A stretch of 64,000 nucleotides of DNA from Pseudomonas sp. ATCC 13867 (GTDB lineage: Bacteria > Pseudomonadota > Gammaproteobacteria > Pseudomonadales > Pseudomonadaceae): the NCBI RefSeq assembly GCF_000349845.1, contig NC_020829.1, positions 868,001 through 932,000 on the forward strand, in the 5' to 3' direction. This document shows, piece by piece, positions 55,701 through 64,000 of this stretch (the stretch's first letter is position 1; the number at the start of each line of letters is the position of its first letter). The position numbers were made by a program, and so were the translations under genes. The notes beneath the pieces were generated by a model, which did no database searches, was not told the DNA's origin, and was given only the letters and a program-made list of their open reading frames with translations.

Positions 55701-55950
55701 CTTCCGTCCCATCGTGATGACCTCGCTGGCCTTCATCCTGGGCTGCGTGCCGTTGGCCATCAGCACCGGCGCCGGCTCCGCGAGCCGTCACTCGATCGGT
55801 ACCGGGGTGATCGGCGGGATGCTTGCCGCGACGCTGCTGGCGACCTTCCTCATCCCGATGTTCTACATGCTGGTGGAGTCCGCGGCCGACAAGCTTTCCG
55901 CTCGCAAGAACAAGGACAAGCCCGTGGAGGGCGGGGCCCACGAGGCCTGA
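52798..55950 (+). CDS. RND family (HAE1) multidrug efflux transporter
   Basis: A 1050-residue inner-membrane pump with 12 helices and two large periplasmic loops. It starts with GTG at 52798. The proton-relay aspartates are in [17 protein letters not shown], and the second relay is in [19 protein letters not shown]1 signatures include [15 protein letters not shown] and [11 protein letters not shown]. It exports amphiphilic drugs or solvents with its adaptor. No OprM-type channel gene follows, so it probably borrows one. I cannot assign a specific Mex name from the sequence. Confidence 0.95.
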   Translation: MISRFFIERPVFAMVISIVILLAGLVAMRALPVAQYPEIVPPEVSVTASYPGASSQVIAETVAAPLEQEINGVEGMIYQLSNSDSSGAMQLTVYFEVGTDPDQATIDVNNKVQAALAKLPEEVRRQGVKVEKKSSDILQVVTLFSPDNSRDPIFISNYALINVIDDLKRIPGVGDVSQFGSKDYSMRIWLRPDKLAQYNLTPTDVVNAIREQNSQFAAGSFGQQPMKEPQDFTYMATAQGRFTDPKEFESVILRSDSTGASLLLKDVARVELGAQDYSLVTSLNGQQNAAFGIYLQPGANALDTAQAVRDHMAVLAKRFPQGIAYKIPYDTTTFVKVSIEEVIHTFIEALILVMVVVFVFLQNLRATLIPVLAIPVSLVGTFAGMYLLGFSINLLSLFGMVLAIGIVVDDAIVVLENVERVMRTEKLSPKEAAIKAMEEVTGPIVAIVLVLCAVFIPVGFLGGLAGQMYQQFAITIAVSVVISGIVALTLSPALCALILKPEHKEPAAPFRWFNRAFERITNGYGAGVQFFLKRAILGLVLFGGMVGLLIVLFGRVPGSLVPDEDQGYVLNAYFLPPAASLSRTEKLTGDVTHELMKHPAVADVVTFAGFDILTNGTRSNAGVSFVTLKDWKERNTPELDARNLTHEFMKMGAGQEDGVVMSFNPPPITGMSTTGGFEAYIQDRSGGTSEQLEEVTTKFLAAAAKRPELAGLNTTFNANVPQYYIDLDRTKARSLGVAIDDVFTAMQSTFGSYYVNDFTLYGRTWQVSLESEPEFRRKPDDLSQVFVRSSTGDLVPLTTLVSVKRILGPDSYARFNVFPAAKLLGGPAPGYSSGQALAAMQEVADQVLGEDYSLAWIGSAYQELATQGSGSTAFIFGLILVFLILAAQYERWTLPLAVVTAVPFAVFGAILAIWLRGLDNDVYFQVGLVTLIGLAAKNAILIIEFAVLCREEQGMGPVEAALEAAKLRFRPIVMTSLAFILGCVPLAISTGAGSASRHSIGTGVIGGMLAATLLATFLIPMFYMLVESAADKLSARKNKDKPVEGGAHEA

Positions 55951-55955
55951 CGCCG

Positions 55956-55995
55956 GGGCGGACCGGCCGTGGGCCGGTCCGCCCTGGCATCTTTT
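55956..55995 (+). terminator. Terminator of the RND operon
   Basis: GGGCGGACCGGCC and GGCCGGTCCGCCC form a 13-bp stem, followed by TGGCATCTTTT. It is 6 bp after the transporter stop. Confidence 0.8.
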
Positions 55996-56138
55996 CGGGA
56001 ACTGCTTAGCGAGCTTGCTAATTTCCCGCCCATTGTCACAATGCAAGGCTTCGTCGCGCGGCACAGGCGCGGCAGAACCTTACGCCCCGTCCGTCCTGGC
56101 GCCTGGTCCGCCGCGACCGGTGCGTGCCCAGGTGACAC

Positions 56139-57314
56139 ATGACCCTCCGTATCCTGCTGATCCTCGGCGCCCTCAGCGCCTTCGGGCCGATGGCCATCGA
56201 CTTCTATCTGCCCAGCTTCCCGGCGCTGGCGCAGGCTTTCGGTACCGATGTCGAGCACATTCAGCTGAGCCTGTCGGCGTACTTCGCCGGGCTGGCGATT
56301 GGCCAACTGCTCTACGGCCCTCTGGCGGATCGCGTCGGCCGGCGGATTCCGCTGCTGTTGGGGGTGAGCATCTTCACGCTGGCCTCGGTGGCCTGCGCAT
56401 TCGCGCCGAGCCTGGAGTGGCTGGTCGGCGCGCGTTTCGTCCAGGCGCTGGGCGGTTGCGCCGGCATGGTGATTTCGCGGGCGGTGGTACGTGACCTGTG
56501 CGACCCGATCGCCGCCGCCAAGGCCTTCTCGCAACTGATGCTGGTGATGGGGTTGGCGCCGATCCTCGCGCCGCTGGGCGGCGGGCTGCTGCTGAACCTG
56601 TCCGGCTGGCAGTCGATCTTCTATTGCCTGACGCTGTTCAGCGCGCTGGCGGGCGCGGCCATCGCCCTGTGGCTGCCGGAAACCATCCCGGCCGGCCCGC
56701 GCGCGCCCCTGCGTGGGGCAGGGCGGCAATACCTGACGCTGTTCTCCGACCGTTCCTTCCTCATCTACGCGCTGACCGGCGGGGTCGCCGTTGCCGGGAT
56801 GTTCTCCTACATCGCCGGTTCGCCCTTCGTCTTCATCCAGCTCTATGGCGTGCCGGCCGAACACTACGGCTGGATCTTCGGCAGTAACGCGGCGGGCTTC
56901 ATCCTGATGGCGCAGGTGAATGCGCGACTGTTGCGCTATCGCGGGCCGGGCTTCTGGCTGCGCAGGGCGGTGTGGGTGTACTTCGCCTGCGGCGTGGCGC
57001 TGCTGGCGATCACCCTGGCCAGGCCGGCGCAGCTATGGCCGATGCTGATTCCGCTGTTCGGCGCCATCGCCTGCCTGGGCTTCCTGCTGCCCAACACCGC
57101 AGCCTGTGCGATGGCCAGCCAGGGACGCCACGCCGGCAGCGCATCGGCCCTGATGGGCAGCCTGCAGTTCACCGTGGCGGCGGGCGCTTCGGCGCTGGTC
57201 GGCGCGCTGCACGACGGTTCGGCGCTGCCGATGGCCGCCGTGATCACCACCTGCGGCCTGGCCGCCGCGCTGCTGGGATGGTCCAGCGGGCAGATCAGTG
57301 AACGCGCCGCCTGA
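56139..57314 (+). CDS. Bcr/CflA family multidrug exporter
   Basis: A 391-residue major facilitator with 12 membrane segments. Family features: the N-terminal LGALSAFGPMAIDFYLPSFPALA, motif A YGPLADRVGRRIPLL, and RFVQALGGCAGMVISRAVVRD. It is a drug:H+ antiporter of the Bcr type. Position downstream of the TetR-RND unit and before the small protein parallels PA3573. It lies beyond the RND terminator, so it probably has its own promoter. Confidence 0.92.
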   Translation: MTLRILLILGALSAFGPMAIDFYLPSFPALAQAFGTDVEHIQLSLSAYFAGLAIGQLLYGPLADRVGRRIPLLLGVSIFTLASVACAFAPSLEWLVGARFVQALGGCAGMVISRAVVRDLCDPIAAAKAFSQLMLVMGLAPILAPLGGGLLLNLSGWQSIFYCLTLFSALAGAAIALWLPETIPAGPRAPLRGAGRQYLTLFSDRSFLIYALTGGVAVAGMFSYIAGSPFVFIQLYGVPAEHYGWIFGSNAAGFILMAQVNARLLRYRGPGFWLRRAVWVYFACGVALLAITLARPAQLWPMLIPLFGAIACLGFLLPNTAACAMASQGRHAGSASALMGSLQFTVAAGASALVGALHDGSALPMAAVITTCGLAAALLGWSSGQISERAA

Positions 57315-57320
57315 GTAGCG

Positions 57321-57500
57321 TCAACCGGCGACGCGCTGGCGCAGCTCCGGCAACTGGTGCGGGGCCCGCAGCCGGGCTTCCAGGGTGGCGACGAAGTGGC
57401 GAGCTTCCCGCTCGCTGCGGAAGCCGACGGCCTGCTGATCCAGGCAGACTTCCCAAGGCTGATTCTTGTTGGCGGAGGATGGGCGAACGAGGATGTTCAT
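57321..57500 (-). CDS. Small conserved hypothetical protein
   Basis: A 59-residue protein, MNILVRPSSANKNQPWEVCL onwards, ending LPELRQRVAG. It has a compact alpha/beta look and a possible DUF2188-like core. The start at 57500 is preceded by AGGGGTGCC. It corresponds by position to PA3572 in PAO1, a small hypothetical between the exporter and mmsR. Function unknown. Confidence 0.65.
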   Translation of the reverse strand: MNILVRPSSANKNQPWEVCLDQQAVGFRSEREARHFVATLEARLRAPHQLPELRQRVAG

Positions 57501-57605
57501 GACTGGGCACCCCTGAACGGTCGTTTGAAGGAATCTCAGTGTAGACCCGTCGCCGAACGGTAAAGGATGCGACGCAGGGTCGCCGACAACCGGCCCGCCC
57601 ACGTC

Positions 57606-58487
57606 TCACGCGCCGCCGCGGCCCTGGCTCAGGCGTCTGCGGTAGGCGCTGGGCGACAGGCCCATGACCTTGCTGAAAAGTCTTGAAAAGTAATAGCTGT
57701 CGTCGTACCCCACGGCCTGGCTGACCTGGGCGATGCCGCAGGGGCTGCTGTCCAGCAACTGGCAGGCGTACTCGATCTTCAGGTGCAGGAAGTGCTGGAT
57801 CGGCGTGCGCCCAGTCAGCGCGCGGTAGCGATTGACGAAATGGAACTTCGACAGGTTGCAGAACGCCGCCAGTTGCGGCAGCTCCAGGCGCTGGTGCAGG
57901 TTGTCGCGCATGTAGGCGTGCAGGCCGTCCAGGTCGAGCCCGGCATCGCGCACCGGGCGCAGCAGCGGCAGTTGGCAGAGCAGGGCGCGCAGGCGGCTGG
58001 CGGCGAGCAGGAAGGGCTGGAAGCGGTAGCCGCTGTGGTGTGCCTCCAGCAGTTGGGCGAAGCCGCTGATCAGGATGTGCTGCGGGCCCCAATGGCGCAC
58101 CGGCGAGTCCCCGTAGCCGGCGGCAAGGCGCAGCCAGTCGGCGCCGCCGCCGCGCAGGTGTACCCAGTGAATCGTCCAGGGGCTGGCGGGGTCGGCGTGG
58201 TAGGCATGGGCCATGCCCGGCGGTAGCCAGATCAGGTCGCCGCAGCCCACCGCCTGGGACTGTCCCTGGGCGACAAGCCAGCCCTGGCCTTCGCTGCAAT
58301 AGATCAACAGATGGTCGTCATGCTGCTCGCGGCTCATCTGGTGGTCGCGGGCGCGGCGGTAGTGGCCCAGGGAACTGGGATAGAGATCGCGGCTGAGCGG
58401 GTGCGTGGCGAGCTTCTGCAGCAGCGTCGGTGGCAGCACCAGGCGTAGGCTGTCGGCGGGAAGGGGCCAGTCCGAGGTTCTCGACAT
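57606..58487 (-). CDS. AraC family regulator, MmsR-like
   Basis: A 293-residue regulator. The N-terminal cupin sensor has HDDHLLIYCSEGQGWLVAQGQSQAV and GDLIWLPPGMAHAYHADP (about residues 56-102). The C-terminal double helix-turn-helix includes LPQLAAFCNLSKFHFVNRYRALTGRTP and IAQVSQAVGYDDSYYFSRLF. It is divergent from the acs/prpE gene, with a 21-bp-spaced direct repeat between them. MmsR of PAO1 regulates mmsAB; those genes are not beside it here. Confidence 0.87.
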   Translation of the reverse strand: MSRTSDWPLPADSLRLVLPPTLLQKLATHPLSRDLYPSSLGHYRRARDHQMSREQHDDHLLIYCSEGQGWLVAQGQSQAVGCGDLIWLPPGMAHAYHADPASPWTIHWVHLRGGGADWLRLAAGYGDSPVRHWGPQHILISGFAQLLEAHHSGYRFQPFLLAASRLRALLCQLPLLRPVRDAGLDLDGLHAYMRDNLHQRLELPQLAAFCNLSKFHFVNRYRALTGRTPIQHFLHLKIEYACQLLDSSPCGIAQVSQAVGYDDSYYFSRLFSKVMGLSPSAYRRRLSQGRGGA

Positions 58488-58504
58488 ACGGGTAGCTCGC
58501 TCAG

Positions 58505-58535
58505 CAATTTAATCCAGCAAGAGCACAATTTAGTC
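58505..58535. promoter_or_regulatory. Direct-repeat operator for the AraC regulator
   Basis: CAATTTAATC (58505-58514) and CAATTTAGTC (58526-58535) are direct repeats exactly 21 bp apart, two helical turns, the classic architecture of an AraC-family site. It lies in the 230-bp divergent region before acs. Confidence 0.65.
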
Positions 58536-58717
58536 GATCTTCGGGGCTGTGTGCCGGTGATAGCTTTGCCCTTGCCTGGAGTGTTCTGCTGTCTCTCCCG
58601 CAATAAAAGCCGGCTTATGCCTGAAGTTGGCCGGTATGCGACCAAAGGTTGATGGTGCGGGAGCGAACCCCGGCCATACTCGTTGTTCGACCTCGATAAC
58701 AACAATAAGAGGCTCAG

Positions 58718-60616
<1,899 letters not shown>

Positions 60617-60648
60617 TCCCACGCGCCGGCCTTGCCGGCGTCTTTCCA

Positions 60649-60674
60649 GGGCCGCATTCCTGCGGCCCTTTTTT
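60649..60674 (+). terminator. Terminator of prpE
   Basis: GGGCCGC-ATTCCT-GCGGCCC followed by six T residues, 33 bp after the prpE stop. Confidence 0.9.
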
Positions 60675-60724
60675 ATCTCCGCCCGGGAGCGGGAGCTTCA
60701 CCGTTGGTCGACGATAATCTGCGG

Positions 60725-60913
60725 CTAGCGGCTGCAGCTGTTGCGGCCGAGCAGCCGGTAGACCGGGCAGCTGCCGAGTGCGCCGGTGAGCAGCGGGACC
60801 AGGCCGATCCAGCCCCAGGCCGTTTGCGGGCCTACGAATACCAGGGCGAGCAGCCCCAGGCCGAGAATGATGCGGACGATACGGTCCGGCATACTGACGT
60901 TTCTGCACAACAT
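60725..60913 (-). CDS. DUF2892 (YgaP-like) inner membrane protein
   Basis: A 62-residue protein with two membrane helices (IVRIILGLGLLALVFVG and WGWIGLVPLLTGALGS) and the family ending SCPVYRLLGRNSC. Such domains often accompany rhodanese or sulfide-handling proteins. The start at 60913 has GAGGA upstream. It follows the Crp/Fnr gene by 68 bp and is probably co-regulated by it. Confidence 0.87.
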   Translation of the reverse strand: MLCRNVSMPDRIVRIILGLGLLALVFVGPQTAWGWIGLVPLLTGALGSCPVYRLLGRNSCSR

Positions 60914-60981
60914 GTCGTTGTCCTCATGGAGATGGAGACTGCAGTTGTAAGGCAGGTGCGCAGCAGTGTTCAGTGACTTGG

Positions 60982-61605
60982 TCACACAGTGGCGGCCAAC
61001 GCCCGCAGGGCCTGCGGGTCGAGCAGCTCCAGGCTGGCACGGCCCAGGCGCAGCCAGCCGCGCCGCTCGAATTCCTTGAGCTGGCGGCTGATGACTTCGC
61101 GGGAGCTGCCCAGGTCGCTAGCCAGTTGCTGGTGCGTCAGGGCCAGGCTGTGCTCACCGCTTTCCAGCAAGCGCGCGGCCAGGCGTATGTCGATGCGCTG
61201 GAAGGCGACATTCTCGAACAGCAGCATCAGCTCCACCAGGCGCTCGCCGCAGCTGGCGAACAACCACTGGCGGAACGCCGCGGACTCCTGCATGAGCCGG
61301 TCGAAGTCGGGCTGCGCGAGCATCTCCAGGGTGCAGGCGGTTTCCGTGACACCCTCGGCGGCATAGGGGCGGCGGGACATCAGGCAGGCGTTGGTCATGA
61401 TGCAGCTTTCGCCCGGATGCACGCGGTAGAGCACGATTTCACGGCCCTGGGGCGAGACGGTCTGGACGCGGACCTGCCCGCTGCGCAGCCGCACGAAGTG
61501 CGCGCAGTCCGCGCCGTGGGCGAACAGGCGGGTGCCCGCCGGCACCTCCACAGTGCGGGCGAGTTTGGAAATGTCGTTGGCGATAGTGGAGTCGAGCTGG
61601 CTCAT
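60982..61605 (-). CDS. Crp/Fnr family transcriptional regulator
   Basis: A 207-residue regulator with a cyclic-nucleotide-binding type fold (about residues 15-130; PAGTRLFAHGADCAHFVRLRSGQVRV) and a C-terminal helix-turn-helix (LALTHQQLASDLGSSREVISRQLKEFERRGWL). The N-terminal cysteine cluster of oxygen-sensing FNR is absent, so it is not an FNR. Several internal cysteines (GADC, ESC, NAC, SCGE) may sense redox. Start at 61605. The neighbouring DUF2892 gene suggests a sulfur or redox role (inference). Confidence 0.86.
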   Translation of the reverse strand: MSQLDSTIANDISKLARTVEVPAGTRLFAHGADCAHFVRLRSGQVRVQTVSPQGREIVLYRVHPGESCIMTNACLMSRRPYAAEGVTETACTLEMLAQPDFDRLMQESAAFRQWLFASCGERLVELMLLFENVAFQRIDIRLAARLLESGEHSLALTHQQLASDLGSSREVISRQLKEFERRGWLRLGRASLELLDPQALRALAATV

Positions 61606-61707
61606 CGGCGCTCCGCAAGGGGACAACGGGCGCCGGGACCGGCGCATGCCGGTCCTCTATACCCGAACGGACGGCGGCGCGGGCTGAGCCAGGTCAGTCG
61701 GGACGGT

Positions 61708-62604
61708 TCAGAGCGTCTGCGCCTTGAACGTGTCGCACTTGCCCGGCGAGCCGCCTTCGAAACCGACCTTGAACCAGCGCACGCGCTGCGCCGACGAGCC
61801 GTGGGTGAAGGAGTCGGGCATCACCGTGCCGCGCGCCTGGCGTTGCAGGTGGTCGTCGCCGATGGCGTTGGCGGCGTTCAGCGCTTCCTCCACGTCGCCC
61901 GGCTCCAGCCAGTTCAGGCGCTGCTGGGCGTGGTTGGCCCAGACGCCGGCGAAGCAGTCGGCCTGCAGCTCCTGGCGCACCGAAAGGCCATTGGCGCCTT
62001 CCATGCGCGCGCCGCGCTGGCGGGCGGCATTGATCTTCGCGGAGATGCCCAGCAGGTTCTGCACGTGGTGGCCGACTTCGTGGGCGATCACGTAGGCCTG
62101 GGCGAAGTCGCCGGCGGCGGCGAACTTCTGCTCCATCTCGCGGAAGAAGCCGAGGTCCAGGTAGACCCGGCGATCACCCGGGCAATAGAACGGGCCGACC
62201 GCCGAGGAGGCGAAGCCGCACGCCGAGTTCACCCCGCCGTTGAACAGGATCAGCTTGGGCTGCTCGTATTGCTGGTTGCTGCGGGCGAAAATCTCGCCCC
62301 AGGTGTCCTCGGTGTCGCCAAGGATCGAGCGGACGAAGTCCACCTGCGGGTCGTTGCCGGTGGCCGGCTTGCCCTGCGCCGGGCGGCTTGGCGCCTGCTG
62401 CGAGACATCCATCTGGCCGAGCAGCGAGCCGAGGATGGTCATCGGGTCCTGGCCCGACAGCAGGCCGATCACCACCACGATGGCCACGCCGCCCAGGCTC
62501 AGGCCGCGCCCGCCGATACGCCGGCCGCCACCACCCATGCCGCCACCGGTTTCGTCCCGCGCATCCACTACGTTGTCGCTGCGTCGTCCTTTGCGCCAGA
62601 GCAT
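61708..62604 (-). CDS. YpfJ-type neutral zinc metallopeptidase
   Basis: A 298-residue KPN_02809 family protein. A glycine-rich N terminus (GGGMGGGGRRIGG) precedes one membrane helix (LSLGGVAIVVVIGLLSG). The zinc motif HEVGHHVQ is near residue 175 and the third-ligand region QELQADCFAGVWA follows. It probably acts at the inner membrane with its protease domain outside. Substrate is unknown. Confidence 0.92.
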   Translation of the reverse strand: MLWRKGRRSDNVVDARDETGGGMGGGGRRIGGRGLSLGGVAIVVVIGLLSGQDPMTILGSLLGQMDVSQQAPSRPAQGKPATGNDPQVDFVRSILGDTEDTWGEIFARSNQQYEQPKLILFNGGVNSACGFASSAVGPFYCPGDRRVYLDLGFFREMEQKFAAAGDFAQAYVIAHEVGHHVQNLLGISAKINAARQRGARMEGANGLSVRQELQADCFAGVWANHAQQRLNWLEPGDVEEALNAANAIGDDHLQRQARGTVMPDSFTHGSSAQRVRWFKVGFEGGSPGKCDTFKAQTL

Positions 62605-62670
62605 GGCGGCGTCTCCTTGAAGGGGTTGATTCAGTGTTGCTGCCGCTGGCGTGCACCGCCAGCCCGGTCG

Positions 62671-63531
62671 TCAGGCCAGGCGGTGCAGCAGTTCGGCGCG
62701 GGCGAGCAGTTGCACGTCGCCGCCGACGCGGACGTCGTCGTCCTGGCCGACCTGCACGTCGAGGCGGCTGGGACGGCCGGCAAAGCGACCCTGGGAAAGG
62801 TGGAACTGTTCGCCGCGGCGGGCCTTGCCCAGCTCCACCAGGTAGGCGGCGACGGGGCCGGCGGCGCTGCCGGTGGCGACGTCCTCGATGATGCCGGCGC
62901 CATCCCAGGTGCGACCCTCGCGGTTATCCACATCCAGCACGAAGACGAAGGCGGCGTTGAGCTTGGCCAGTTCGACGCCCAGGTCCGCTCGCTGGCGGAC
63001 TCGCCCCAGCGCTTCGGCGCGCACCGGCAGCAGCAGGTAGGGCAGGCCGGTGCTGACCACGGCGGCGGGATAGTCGGCGAGGTCGGCGACGGACAGCGAG
63101 AAGGCTTCGGCGAACCCGCGTCGCGCCTCGTCGTCCAGCACGGCGCCGAAGTCCGCCACGCCCTGGTTCATCTCGGCGTGGAAGCCGGCGCCGCGTCGGC
63201 GGGTGGCGACTTTCACGTCCTTGGCGGCCAGTTGCAGGGTCCAGAGTTCTTCCTCGCCGCGCTGGTGCAGGTGGTGCAGCAGCGCGGCGGCGCCCAGCAC
63301 CGGGTGGCCGGCGAAGGGCAGTTCCTCGTCGACGGTGAAAATGCGCGCCGAGTAGGTATCCAGCGAGGCGGAGGGGAACAGGAAGATCGACTCGAACTGG
63401 CGCAACTCCTGCGTCAGCGCCTGCAATGTCGACTCCGCCAGGCCGCGTGCGTCGGGGAACACCGCCAGGCCGTTGCCGGTCAGCGGTTGCTGCGCGAAGA
63501 CGTCGAGCTGCCAGTACTGAAGGGGTGACAT
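62671..63531 (-). CDS. PhzF family isomerase
   Basis: A 286-residue PhzF/diaminopimelate epimerase-like protein. Features are [20 protein letters not shown] at the N terminus (the family pattern D.F....G.GLAV), [16 protein letters not shown], and the C-terminal [14 protein letters not shown]. The catalytic Glu expected near residue 45 appears as F-E-SIFLF. Reactions in this family are isomerisations; the substrate here is not known, and it is not part of a phenazine operon. Confidence 0.9.
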   Translation of the reverse strand: MSPLQYWQLDVFAQQPLTGNGLAVFPDARGLAESTLQALTQELRQFESIFLFPSASLDTYSARIFTVDEELPFAGHPVLGAAALLHHLHQRGEEELWTLQLAAKDVKVATRRRGAGFHAEMNQGVADFGAVLDDEARRGFAEAFSLSVADLADYPAAVVSTGLPYLLLPVRAEALGRVRQRADLGVELAKLNAAFVFVLDVDNREGRTWDGAGIIEDVATGSAAGPVAAYLVELGKARRGEQFHLSQGRFAGRPSRLDVQVGQDDDVRVGGDVQLLARAELLHRLA

Positions 63532-63705
63532 GGGACTCCAGGGGCCGCGTTTGAGCGGCGCGATAAGAAAAACTCGACAGCCAGCCTAGCGAGCTATATG
63601 TTCGCCGACAAGAAAGCGCAGGTCACAGCGCCGCGCTTTCCAGGCCACCGCAGTGGCCGGCGTCGCTCGGACGGTTCCGGGCGCCTACGTTCATCAGAGG
63701 ACACC
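63532..63705. other. Spacer between the PhzF gene and the aminotransferase
   Basis: A 174-bp divergent region. It must hold promoters for both neighbours; I see no distinctive operator or repeat. Confidence 0.5.
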
Positions 63706-64000
63706 ATGACTGAACCCCGTTCAGCTCGTCGCTTTGCGCGCATCGATCGCCTGCCCCCCTACGTTTTCAACATCACCGCCGAACTGAAGATGGCCGCCCG
63801 CCGCCGTGGCGAGGACATCATCGACCTGTCCATGGGCAACCCGGACGGGGCCACGCCGCCGCACATCGTCGAAAAACTCTGCCAGGTCGCCCAGCGCGAA
63901 GACACCCACGGCTATTCCACCTCCCGTGGCATTCCCCGTCTGCGCCGCGCCATCTCGCATTGGTACCGTGACCGCTACGACGTGCAGATCGACCCGGAAT
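63706..64000 (+). CDS. alaC: AlaC-like aminotransferase, N-terminal fragment
   Basis: The first 98 codons of a pyridoxal-phosphate class I/II aminotransferase; the gene continues off the right edge. [37 protein letters not shown] is the standard start, followed by [15 protein letters not shown]. This pattern matches the alanine aminotransferase AlaC (PA3798-like). The ATG at 63706 has AGAGGACACC upstream. The PLP lysine is outside the window. Confidence 0.9.
   Translation, partial: MTEPRSARRFARIDRLPPYVFNITAELKMAARRRGEDIIDLSMGNPDGATPPHIVEKLCQVAQREDTHGYSTSRGIPRLRRAISHWYRDRYDVQIDPE

Noticed and set aside
52780..56064. A 1094-codon open frame antisense to the RND transporter
   Set aside because: Histidine-, glutamine- and arginine-rich composition, no domain, and a perfect mirror of a well-conserved gene. 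It is a GC-rich frame artefact.
58560..58590. A possible sigma-54 promoter (GG-N10-GC) before prpE
   Set aside because: Only the GG and GC and a TTTGC match; the -24 region is CGGTGA rather than TGGCAC, and no activator is adjacent. Too weak to list.
61708..63531. A phenazine biosynthesis locus because of the PhzF-family gene
   Set aside because: No other phz gene is nearby. PhzF-fold proteins occur widely in unrelated contexts.

Overview
The window is GC-rich, gene-dense bacterial chromosome and reads as Pseudomonas. From memory, three blocks keep PAO1-like order: dedA to the LON-domain gene (about PA4029-PA4012), acnD/prpF to pmtA (about PA0793-PA0798), and aauR to aatJ (about PA1335-PA1342). 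A fourth block, copZ to acs, resembles PA3574a-PA3568. The many copies of a GAGCGAGCTTGCTCGC palindrome suggest a species near P. citronellolis, P. nitroreducens or P. knackmussii rather than P. aeruginosa itself. No synteny search was run. I see no tRNA, rRNA, CRISPR array, prophage or complete insertion sequence.

Layout. 1-11000: an MtfA-like peptidase fragment, dedA, a GNAT acetyltransferase, then ethanolamine catabolism: ammonia-lyase eutBC, permease eat, an AraC regulator, aldehyde dehydrogenase exaC and the enhancer-binding protein EatR. 11000-18500: mpl-ubiX-lipoprotein, an NAD(P)-binding protein, a MORN-repeat/caspase-like lipoprotein, a MaoC hydratase, lrgAB and a LON-domain protein. 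18500-26300: the methylcitrate cluster prpR-prpB-prpC-acnD-prpF read leftwards, and a divergent methyltransferase. 26300-29500: a small protein, an NmrA-like protein, an AraC regulator and a conserved hypothetical. 29500-38000: the acidic amino-acid system aauRS-ggt-aatPMQJ. 38000-46500: a PAP2 phosphatase, ada, a BvgS-like sensor kinase, a REC-HD-GYP protein, a RIO kinase, a nucleotidyltransferase and an EamA exporter. 46500-50800: copper homeostasis (cueR, copA, copZ) plus an orphan HicB-like protein. 50800-57300: a TetR regulator divergent from an RND pump, then a Bcr/CflA exporter. 57300-64000: an AraC regulator divergent from an acs/prpE ligase, then a DUF2892 protein, a Crp/Fnr regulator, a zinc metallopeptidase, a PhzF-family protein and the start of an aminotransferase.

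Regulation is unusually legible. GG-N10-GC sigma-54 promoters precede exaC and aatJ, both next to or controlled by enhancer-binding proteins (EatR; AauR). Two perfect TTCGG-N4-CCGAA palindromes lie upstream of aatJ. CueR-type promoters with 19-bp spacers precede copA and copZ. GTCGACAAT operators flank prpR. A 21-bp-spaced direct repeat lies between the AraC gene and acs.

The least explained content is the repeat layer: about ten REP/REPIN loci, two further REP families, and two elements with GAGCCTGT termini that each begin immediately after a gene's TGA stop codon. The most unusual protein is the MORN-repeat lipoprotein with a caspase/legumain-like domain.
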